From Candidatus Babelota bacterium (GTDB lineage: Bacteria; Babelota; Babeliae; Babelales; Vermiphilaceae), in the NCBI GenBank assembly GCA_003963225.1, contig RXKB01000063.1, positions 1-33,346 on the forward strand: a stretch of 33,346 bases of DNA, read 5' to 3'. Below the pieces are notes generated by a model. The model did not search any database. It was not told where the DNA came from and saw only the letters and a program-made list of their open reading frames with translations. Made by a program: the position numbers and the translations under genes. Below are positions 17,769-23,443 of this stretch, piece after piece (positions within the stretch are counted from its first letter, which is position 1; every line of letters starts with the position of its first letter).

Positions 17769-17788
17769 TAGTTAATTTAGTTAATTGA

Positions 17789-18040
17789 TTATACTCTATA
17801 AGGTTGAAGAGATGCAATAGGTAAGGTTAATGTTATATAACCTTGTTGTTGTGTGTATGAAGTAGCTACGACTATATTATTAACCGTATCTACACCTGTT
17901 ACTGTCATTGGACTTGATCCACTTCTAAGGCAGACTAAGCTGCCAATACCTAAAGGTATTTTATTGTTATTTGCATCTGTGACCAAAGGTTCATTCTGGT
18001 CAACTACAATTTGTTTTGTTTCTTTAGTAACTTTTTCCAT
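17789..18040 (-). CDS. DUF2158/YodC-like small protein, 83 aa
   Basis: Residues about 28-83 match the pattern of DUF2158 proteins: 'IPLGIGSLVCLRSGSSPMTV' followed by a short beta strand and a C-terminal 'PIASLQPYRV' resembling the final strand of this SH3-like fold. The open frame extends upstream to 18079, but I choose ATG 18040 (MEKVTKE). It lies one base after the stop of the preceding gene, the same TAA-T-ATG junction seen at 16075, and avoids a 38-nt overlap. Molecular function of the family is unknown. Confidence 0.65.
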   Translation of the reverse strand: MEKVTKETKQIVVDQNEPLVTDANNNKIPLGIGSLVCLRSGSSPMTVTGVDTVNNIVVATSYTQQQGYITLTLPIASLQPYRV

Positions 18041-18041
18041 A

Positions 18042-18230
18042 TTATTTGGTGCTTGCATAAGGACATTCTTTATCTTCACAAGTTTTTACCTTATTTATTA
18101 AGGCGTCTAAATATTGTTTTTTTAATTCAGACTTACATTTACAATTACAATCTGATCTTAAAGTATTAAGTACTAAAAACATAATTTCTTGTAATTCATT
18201 AATATCTTCGATTTCTATCTCTATTTTCAT
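18042..18230 (-). CDS. Small Cys-containing protein, 62 aa (first gene of minus operon)
   Basis: Acidic N-terminal beta/helix region ('MKIEIEIEDINELQEIMF') followed by cysteines in a CxCxC cluster (about 28-32) and CEDKEC near the end, suggesting a metal-binding site. No family is recognised. It is the promoter-proximal gene, lying 29 nt downstream of the -7 element of the minus-strand promoter, and is followed by one base and the DUF2158-like gene. Confidence 0.65.
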   Translation of the reverse strand: MKIEIEIEDINELQEIMFLVLNTLRSDCNCKCKSELKKQYLDALINKVKTCEDKECPYASTK

Positions 18231-18258
18231 TTTGTATTAAAATTAATTATTTATGATA

Positions 18259-18289
18259 CAAATATAAGTATATATTATTAAAAAAGCAA
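18259..18289 (-). promoter_or_regulatory. Promoter for the minus-strand operon
   Basis: Read on the minus strand, TTG (18289-18287) is followed by exactly 20 nt and TATATTTG (18266-18259), a perfect match to the Bacteroidota -33/-7 arrangement. The first ATG is at 18230, about 28 nt downstream. Confidence 0.82.
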
Positions 18290-18306
18290 GTAGTAGTAGG
18301 AAATAA

Positions 18307-18337
18307 TTGAAAAATTTAGTAAATTTGTTTAAATATT
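18307..18337 (+). promoter_or_regulatory. Probable promoter for the portal-to-LRR gene set
   Basis: Two overlapping options exist in this divergent region. TAAATTTG (18320-18327) matches the -7 consensus perfectly but lacks TTG at -33. TTG (18307-18309) with 20-nt spacing leads to TAAATATT (18330-18337), a weaker -7. Either would start transcription just before the portal ATG at 18356. Confidence 0.5.
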
Positions 18338-18355
18338 TCATAAATTAACTAAATT

Positions 18356-19447
18356 ATGAGTGATAACAATCAAAATAGAATAAAGGCGATAAGTTTATAT
18401 AAACCTCCTATAAGAAAAAAACTACAATCTAAGGCGTATGAATTCTGGGGGGATAATAATTTATTGCCCCAAGAATTATTAGTATACTTCTTAAATGATC
18501 CTTTTCATGGAGGCATTATAAATAAGAAAGTAGTATATACAACGGCTAAAAATGTTATAGAACCTTCATTAGATAAAGTAGAATTAAGAACTATACATAA
18601 TTTAATAAATGCTTTGGCTTGGGATTATTGGCTATATGGAGGTTTTAGTTTACAAATCATTAGTAACTCTGTAACTAAACAGATTTCACAAATATTACAC
18701 CAAAAAGCAGATGCAGTACGGTTAGGTATTAAGGATAATAATATAAAATATTATATTTCTGCCGATTGGAGAGTATCTACTGAGGCTTCTACTCCTTATA
18801 ACGATTACTTCTTTGGAGACCATACACAACCTGAATTTTTATTTATAAAAAATTATACTCCTGGTTTTATATTTTATCCTATACCTACCTATTTTCAAGG
18901 TACTAAAGATATAGATACTAATATAAATCTTACGTCCTGGCGGCTTTCATTAGTATTGAATTCATTTGTTCCTGGTGGTTTACTTTATCTACCTTTTCCA
19001 GCTACAGATTCGGCTATGATGGAACAGATTAAAAAAGAAATTGAGAATCTTTCAGGTCCAGCGTCAGCGGGTAAAATAGTAACAGTATTTGGAGATGATA
19101 CCAGACAAGCCGCTTATACCCCCTTTGCAGCCTCACCACTGTCTGCAAATTCGCAAAAGGAACTTATCAGTATTGTTAGGGAAAACATCCTTATTGCGCA
19201 CGGAATACCTCATAAAGCTATAATTGGTTTAGATACTACTGCATCACTTGGTGGTGACGCTAACAGCCTACTTATTGCATCTAATGAATTCTTTGATAAG
19301 CAAATTATGCCTGTGCAGAATTTAATATTAGATACATTAAATGAATTGTATTCGTTAAAATATAGTAGAGAAATAAATTTAACTCTAGAACAAAATTATT
19401 TAAGCTTTTATTTGAATGAGCAAGTTAATAAGTCAACTATGGTATAA
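18356..19447 (+). CDS. Portal protein, 363 aa
   Basis: Forms the dodecameric channel through which DNA enters and leaves the head. The N-terminal part ('YEFWGDNNLLPQELLVYFLN', about 28-47) and the region near 265-325 are typical of PBSX/HK97-type portals. They include 'ENILIAHGIPHKAIIGLD' followed by a glycine-rich turn, then 'NEFFDKQIMPVQNLILDTLN', the conserved long helix. The length is on the short side for portals but complete. It is placed away from both the terminase genes (28 kb) and the capsid genes (7-9 kb), the first gene after a divergent promoter. The next gene may start inside its last 32 bases. Confidence 0.85.
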   Translation: MSDNNQNRIKAISLYKPPIRKKLQSKAYEFWGDNNLLPQELLVYFLNDPFHGGIINKKVVYTTAKNVIEPSLDKVELRTIHNLINALAWDYWLYGGFSLQIISNSVTKQISQILHQKADAVRLGIKDNNIKYYISADWRVSTEASTPYNDYFFGDHTQPEFLFIKNYTPGFIFYPIPTYFQGTKDIDTNINLTSWRLSLVLNSFVPGGLLYLPFPATDSAMMEQIKKEIENLSGPASAGKIVTVFGDDTRQAAYTPFAASPLSANSQKELISIVRENILIAHGIPHKAIIGLDTTASLGGDANSLLIASNEFFDKQIMPVQNLILDTLNELYSLKYSREINLTLEQNYLSFYLNEQVNKSTMV

Positions 19448-20033
19448 ACAACCGAATATGATACCGTTAGAATTACATTTACTTATAGTTACAATCTCTG
19501 GAGCATTTTCAACTTTATCAGTTTTTGTTAGTGATAAGTTATTTTTTTCTATTGAGTATCTAATTGTACTTTTTTTCGCATTGTGTCTTGATTTTACACT
19601 ATCAAAATTTGTTAATTATAAGTTAACTAATACTTTTGATAGAATTAAGGGTAGAGAAGTACTAATCTTTATTATGGATTACTTTATTTACTGTTCTTTC
19701 CTAGCTTTCTGCTTCTGGGCAGCCAAATTAAACACAATTTATATATATTTACCTAATACAGCGTATGGCGTTATATTAGGACACTGTTTAGTCAATATTT
19801 TAAACACAATGGTTAAAGGTAATATGCTTTCAAAAAATGGTTATGATTTTATAACCAATGTAATTAAAGTATTTATAATTAAATCTGCTAATGTTCAAAA
19901 AATAGATAAAAATTTAGTAGGTTTTGAGCCTGATGACGTGAGAAATAGTGAAACAATTCCTAATATTCCAATTTTACCTGATATTAATCAACAAAATAAT
20001 TTAAATATTAAACCTAATGAAGAAAAAAGTTAA
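19416..20033 (+). CDS. Holin-like multi-pass membrane protein, 205 aa
   Basis: Four hydrophobic segments lie at about residues 20-40, 44-63, 82-103 and 106-132, followed by a polar, proline- and asparagine-rich tail of about 65 residues. The 'ALCLDFTLSKFVNYKL' turn and following helices resemble the Bacteroidota phage holin family (Phage_holin_4-like). It would permeabilise the inner membrane for lysis. The frame begins at 19416 inside the portal gene, but an in-frame ATG at 19458, ten bases after the portal stop, is an equally good start and would remove 14 residues. I see no endolysin next to it. Confidence 0.65.
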   Translation: MSKLISQLWYKQPNMIPLELHLLIVTISGAFSTLSVFVSDKLFFSIEYLIVLFFALCLDFTLSKFVNYKLTNTFDRIKGREVLIFIMDYFIYCSFLAFCFWAAKLNTIYIYLPNTAYGVILGHCLVNILNTMVKGNMLSKNGYDFITNVIKVFIIKSANVQKIDKNLVGFEPDDVRNSETIPNIPILPDINQQNNLNIKPNEEKS

Positions 20034-20892
20034 TAATGACTCAGTAATAATTGAAACTGAGCATAAAGAAATGAATACTAAACCTATAGTTATAGTATGT
20101 GCTGGTGAAGGATCTTTACATGAAAGATTATTTGTAAGAAGCGAAGATAAACCATATGAATTAATGGTTATATACTATGGAAATAGTGATACAGTAGATA
20201 ATACTTTTAGAGATAGTGCTGATTACTATTTTAGAGAAAAAGGTATTAAATTTAATCTAATATGGAAAATTTTAGAGGCTAATCCAGAATTAAAAGAAAG
20301 AGTTAAAAATGCTGAATATGTACAAATAATGGATGATGATATGTTAACAGATATTGCTAATGTTACAGCAGCTTTTCAGTATTGTAAACAGTACGATTTA
20401 GCTTTAGCACAACCTTCTCTGACAGAGGATAGCCATATTTTCTGGAAAGTCTTAAAAAAAGGGACTAACCGTAATGGTCCAGATATACGAGAGATTAATA
20501 GCGTTGAATTAATGATGCCTATATTCTCTAAACAGTTTTTTAATTTGATTTATGATTGGTTTGAGTATTTTTATACCGGATATCATATGGATACTAGACT
20601 CTGGGCCCAATTAGTACTAGAAAATAACTGGAAATGTGCAGTTATTGATAGAGCAAGCTATAAACATACTAGACCTATGGGCAAAGGTGATATATATATC
20701 AATTCTAGAGGTATAATAAATGAAAATCAAGAAATAAATATTTGGAAAAGAGTATATAATGCTGATGAAAAGCAGTTATTTTATTGGTTCTTATCAGGTA
20801 CAATTACACCTAAGTTCACCGCTTTTCAATTAGCTGCCCGTAAATGGAAAAATAATATGTATCTTACTAATTTAACTAAAATTAATAATTAA
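20017..20892 (+). CDS. Glycosyltransferase-like protein (DUF707-like), 291 aa
   Basis: Probably a sugar transferase of GT-A type. Residues about 23-60 form the Rossmann-like start, and 'YVQIMDDDML' places an acidic DDD at 106-108 where the nucleotide-sugar metal site is expected. Then follow 'LALAQPSLTEDSHIFWK' (128-144), 'INSVELMMPIFSKQFF' (160-175), 'GYHMDTRLW' (188-196) and 'YKHTRPMGKGD' (215-225). This order of motifs resembles DUF707/GT-A families. It overlaps the holin gene by 17 nt. ATG 20071 is an alternative start that would trim 18 polar residues. The mutase gene is directly downstream, so UDP-galactofuranose is a possible donor. Acceptor unknown. Confidence 0.72.
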   Translation: MKKKVNNDSVIIETEHKEMNTKPIVIVCAGEGSLHERLFVRSEDKPYELMVIYYGNSDTVDNTFRDSADYYFREKGIKFNLIWKILEANPELKERVKNAEYVQIMDDDMLTDIANVTAAFQYCKQYDLALAQPSLTEDSHIFWKVLKKGTNRNGPDIREINSVELMMPIFSKQFFNLIYDWFEYFYTGYHMDTRLWAQLVLENNWKCAVIDRASYKHTRPMGKGDIYINSRGIINENQEINIWKRVYNADEKQLFYWFLSGTITPKFTAFQLAARKWKNNMYLTNLTKINN

Positions 20893-20894
20893 TA

Positions 20895-20942
20895 TATACA
20901 GAAGGAAGCTATTAATATAGTATAATAGCTTCCTATTGTATA
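20895..20942 (+). repeat. Intercistronic hairpin, copy 4
   Basis: Left arm 20895-20911 and right arm 20926-20942 pair over 17 positions with one G-U wobble and one A-A mismatch, around a 14-nt loop. The left arm starts three bases after the glycosyltransferase stop, and the right arm ends 16 nt before the glf ATG. A T-run lies 8 nt beyond the stem and is too far for a typical terminator. The retained G-U pair favours selection on RNA. Confidence 0.87.
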
Positions 20943-20958
20943 CTTTATACTTTTTTTA

Positions 20959-22056
20959 ATGAACGAAAAAATTTTAATAGTTGGAGCAGGTCTGTCAGGA
21001 GCTACCTGTGCTGCAATACTCAAAGAAAAGTATGATATTACTATAATTGATAAAAGAAAAAATCCAGGTGGTAATATTAGATTAAAAGAACGTCATGGAA
21101 TACTATGTCATGATCATGGCGCTCATATTTGGCATACAAATGATGATGAAATTCATAACTTTGTTAAATCGTATACTAATAAGTTTATTCCTTACGTGCA
21201 TAAGGTACGTGCAATCAGTAATGGACAGAGTTATACATTACCTTTCACCTTAAAAACATTAAGTGAATTTGGATTAAATGAATTACCTATAGATAAACCT
21301 TTTCCTAATCCTATTAACTTAGAGCAATTTGCCATAAATGAGGTAGGTATAGAAATATACAATACTTTAATAAAGAATTACACGTTAAAACAGTGGCGCA
21401 AAAACCCTATCGACCTACCTGCAGCTATAATTAAGCGTATACCTGTCAGAAATGATTATACAGACAATTATTTTACAGATAAGTATCAAGGATTATTTGA
21501 TTATAATCATATAATTAAAAATATGTTAAAAGGTTGCACTTTTATTTCTCAAAATTCCTTTAAAACATTTAAATTTAAAAATGACGTAAGTATATATAAA
21601 CATATTATATATACAGGAGCAATAGATGATTTAATGGATTATGAATTAGGAGCAATGGAATGGAGGCGTGTAGAATTTAAGCATGAATTATTAGATATAC
21701 CTAAATTTCAAACTTTAAGCGTAGTAAATTATTGTGATTCTACAAAACCATACACACGTATAATTGAGCATAAAAACTTCCCGCACAAAGAGTATAATCT
21801 TAATCATACAGTAATTACAAAAGAATATCCTGTACAATGGTACAAACACCTTACACCACACTATCCAATAGATGATGATAGGAATCGTAGATTATTTTTA
21901 CAATACAGATTAATGGCAAAAGAAAAATACCCTAATTTTATTTTGTGTGGTAGGTTAGCTGATTATGTGTATATAGATATGCACCAAGCAGTCCGTAAAG
22001 CAATTACAGTTAGTAGACAAATATTAAATAATATAAATACAGAAGGTAGCATATAA
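20959..22056 (+). CDS. glf: UDP-galactopyranose mutase, 365 aa
   Basis: FAD-dependent enzyme that converts UDP-galactopyranose to UDP-galactofuranose (EC 5.4.99.9) in the cytoplasm. The FAD site 'ILIVGAGLSGATCA' is at residues 5-18, and 'HDHGAHIWHTNDDEI' at 51-65. The substrate region has W146 in 'KQW' and R164 in 'KRIPVR', followed by 'DNYFTDKYQG'. 'YTGAIDDLMDYELGAMEWR' (218-236) and 'PYTRIIEHKNF' with R267 follow. The C-terminal 'CGRLADYVYIDMHQ' (330-343) supplies Y338 and D340. All expected active-site residues are present, and the length equals that of bacterial Glf (about 367). It is preceded by hairpin copy 4, and its last five codons lie inside hairpin copy 5. An intact glf in a small phage is unusual. 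Confidence 0.95.
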   Translation: MNEKILIVGAGLSGATCAAILKEKYDITIIDKRKNPGGNIRLKERHGILCHDHGAHIWHTNDDEIHNFVKSYTNKFIPYVHKVRAISNGQSYTLPFTLKTLSEFGLNELPIDKPFPNPINLEQFAINEVGIEIYNTLIKNYTLKQWRKNPIDLPAAIIKRIPVRNDYTDNYFTDKYQGLFDYNHIIKNMLKGCTFISQNSFKTFKFKNDVSIYKHIIYTGAIDDLMDYELGAMEWRRVEFKHELLDIPKFQTLSVVNYCDSTKPYTRIIEHKNFPHKEYNLNHTVITKEYPVQWYKHLTPHYPIDDDRNRRLFLQYRLMAKEKYPNFILCGRLADYVYIDMHQAVRKAITVSRQILNNINTEGSI

Positions 22057-22083
22057 TACTATATTAATAGCTACCTATTGTAT
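22037..22083 (+). repeat. Intercistronic hairpin, copy 5
   Basis: Arms 22037-22050 and 22070-22083 pair over 14 positions, with the same G-U wobble and A-A mismatch as copy 4. The GGAAGC/GCTTCC pair of copy 4 has become GGTAGC/GCTACC, a compensatory A-T to T-A change. The left arm overlaps the last codons of glf, so part of that protein's C-terminus is set by the hairpin. The right arm ends 15 nt before ATG 22099. Confidence 0.87.
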
Positions 22084-22098
22084 ATAATAAATCACAAT

Positions 22099-22683
22099 AT
22101 GGCTTGTACAACAGCGGTTGGATGTATCCCTAAACATAATAACTGTAGATTTAATAAGAAGCGCAAATATAATCCTAATGATAATATTTATAAGAAAGTT
22201 CTTAATATGGATTGGTATTATAATTTAAATGATGATAATCGTATAGCATTAACACAAGTTTTTGAAGTTGGTTTTAATTTTAATTTTGATTATTTATTTC
22301 AATCTATATATTATGTTGAAGAATTAAAAATTTCTAATATAGAAATTGATGATCTTAGTATACTTGAATTTTGTGTTAACTTAAAAAATTTAGATATAAT
22401 AGGTTGTGATATAGTAAGCTTATCAGGAGTAGAAAAACTTTACAACTTAGATACATTACATATAATTAAACCAGTTGGTACAGCAATTTTAAAAAGTTCA
22501 GAATTATTAAAGTTAAAAAATTGTTTTAAGTTAACTTATTTAGTATTTTGTGCTAATAATGATTTAGTTGAAGAAATAGAAAAATATTGTACACATATAA
22601 AAACTAATATTTTGATATCAGGAAAAGAAATAAATACAAGTCTTAGTTATCGAAATTGTGGTTTTTATTTAGGTCCAAAATAA
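22099..22683 (+). CDS. Leucine-rich-repeat protein, 194 aa
   Basis: Three to four leucine-rich repeats lie at about residues 70-165, with pattern LxxLxIxxCxIxxLxGxxxLxxLxxLxI (for example 'LKNLDIIGCDIVSLSGVEKL'). They form a curved protein-binding surface. The N-terminus holds four cysteines within about 20 residues of the start and a basic stretch. ATG 22099 is preferred over an in-frame TTG at 22078, which lies inside hairpin copy 5. The family does not predict a partner. A host-protein decoy or anti-defence role is one option, an interaction with the neighbouring glycan enzymes another. It ends the gene set that starts with the portal. Confidence 0.75.
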   Translation: MACTTAVGCIPKHNNCRFNKKRKYNPNDNIYKKVLNMDWYYNLNDDNRIALTQVFEVGFNFNFDYLFQSIYYVEELKISNIEIDDLSILEFCVNLKNLDIIGCDIVSLSGVEKLYNLDTLHIIKPVGTAILKSSELLKLKNCFKLTYLVFCANNDLVEEIEKYCTHIKTNILISGKEINTSLSYRNCGFYLGPK

Positions 22684-22706
22684 TTAAAAAATAATTAACA
22701 TTTTAC

Positions 22707-22737
22707 TTGACTTTGTCATAAAATATTTGTATCTTTA
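22707..22737 (+). promoter_or_regulatory. Promoter 1 of the control region
   Basis: TTG (22707-22709), a 20-nt spacer and TATCTTTA (22730-22737; 7 of 8 positions match when the two free positions are included). The predicted start is near 22744. It would transcribe the noncoding segment up to the terminators at 22831 and 22943. Confidence 0.72.
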
Positions 22738-22743
22738 TATTAT

Positions 22744-22866
22744 ATAAGATTGATTAATTAATTAGATTATCTCAAATGGTTTAAAAAAGATTAGTTCTAT
22801 ATTAGTTTTTAGTTATATATGTATCATGAAAAAGAGGGTTTATTTTGATTGTAAATCCTCTTTTTT
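22744..22866 (+). ncRNA. Candidate small leader/ncRNA between promoter 1 and terminator 1
   Basis: About 120 nt lie between a good promoter and a good terminator with no convincing gene. The only open frame is a 14-codon ATG frame (22826-22870) that runs through the terminator stem. Read-through would give a longer RNA of about 230 nt ending at 22975, including a GC-rich islet at about 22884-22906 that stands out in this AT-rich genome. It could be a standalone RNA or an attenuated leader for the early genes. I recognise no known RNA family. Confidence 0.45.
22831..22866 (+). terminator. Intrinsic terminator 1 of the control region
   Basis: AAAGAGGGTTTA (22831-22842) pairs with TAAATCCTCTTT (22852-22863), with one G-U pair, and merges into a six-T run (22861-22866). 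It ends transcription from promoter 1 and from the upstream LRR gene set. Confidence 0.85.
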
Positions 22867-22942
22867 ATAAAAGTGCTAAATCAGGACTAGGTTCCCAGCC
22901 GATGGTTTGTTTTTATTATATTATTTTAAGTAAATTAAATTT

Positions 22943-22975
22943 AAAAACTTAGGTTATTAACCTAAGTTTTTTTTT
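22943..22975 (+). terminator. Intrinsic terminator 2 of the control region
   Basis: A perfect 13-bp stem (22943-22955 with 22959-22971) has a 3-nt loop, followed by further T residues to 22975. The stem is nearly symmetric and flanked by A and T runs, so it could also work on the minus strand. It insulates the early promoter from upstream transcription. Confidence 0.9.
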
Positions 22976-23009
22976 ATTAAAAAATTTTTTATATTTGTGC
23001 ACTTAGTAC

Positions 23010-23040
23010 TTGACATTAGTATATAATTTACTTATATTTG
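23010..23040 (+). promoter_or_regulatory. Early promoter for the replication genes
   Basis: TTG (23010-23012), a 20-nt spacer and TATATTTG (23033-23040) match the Bacteroidota consensus perfectly. TTGACA at -33 is also present in full. A start near 23047 gives a leader of about 36 nt before the ATG at 23083. A second TATATTTG at 22990-22997 lacks an upstream TTG. Confidence 0.87.
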
Positions 23041-23082
23041 TATTATATTTAATTTATCATAGTAATAATATTAATAAAAGTA

Positions 23083-23424
23083 ATGAAAGATCATAAAATA
23101 AAGTTATTTAACTTAAAAAATAAAGTACAAGCTTGCAATAATTGTAAATATTATGTATATTTATATAGCTTAGTTCTAATATTAAGTAAATTTATGGACG
23201 CAAAAACAAATCTATCAAAAACAATGATTGATTTAGATGCTCTAAGAGTAAAAATAGGAGAATCAATTGATGCTAAGGAATTCAAAACTCCAGAAGCTAT
23301 GAATAAATTCAAAAGAATTCATTTTGATATAATAACTATCACGTGTTATTATAGTCACGACGTAGGTTTAATGGATATAGATATGTATAAAGCAGTAGCA
23401 AATAATTTAATTTTATCAATTTAA
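23083..23424 (+). CDS. Unknown early protein, 113 aa
   Basis: The first gene behind the strongest promoter, so it is probably made early. It is a mostly helical soluble protein with a CxxC pair near residues 18-21 ('ACNNCKYY') and a hydrophobic stretch (about 24-36). I recognise no family. An internal ATG at residue 38 would give a shorter form without the cysteines. It is separated by 19 nt from the primase-helicase gene. Early position suggests a regulatory or host-takeover role, without direct evidence. Confidence 0.65.
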   Translation: MKDHKIKLFNLKNKVQACNNCKYYVYLYSLVLILSKFMDAKTNLSKTMIDLDALRVKIGESIDAKEFKTPEAMNKFKRIHFDIITITCYYSHDVGLMDIDMYKAVANNLILSI

Positions 23425-23443
23425 TAAAAACATATATATAATT

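Noticed and set aside
17853..18101. Plus-strand open frame of 82 codons opposite the DUF2158-like gene
   Set aside because: It lies antisense to two well-packed minus-strand genes, has no leader or promoter and shows no family pattern. It is a shadow frame.
20895..20942. Intercistronic hairpins as ordinary intrinsic terminators
   Set aside because: Stems are AT-containing and not followed directly by a U-tract, while true terminators elsewhere in this genome (10063, 14704, 17741, 22831, 22943) have GC-rich or T-tailed stems.
22826..22870. A 14-codon frame through terminator 1 as a leader peptide gene
   Set aside because: It runs through the terminator stem and T-run, so its codons are explained by the hairpin. 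No regulatory codon run is visible.
22884..22906. GC-rich islet as a tRNA fragment or attachment site
   Set aside because: No cloverleaf can be drawn around it and no integrase is encoded. The T-loop-like GGTTC is not followed by a fitting stem.
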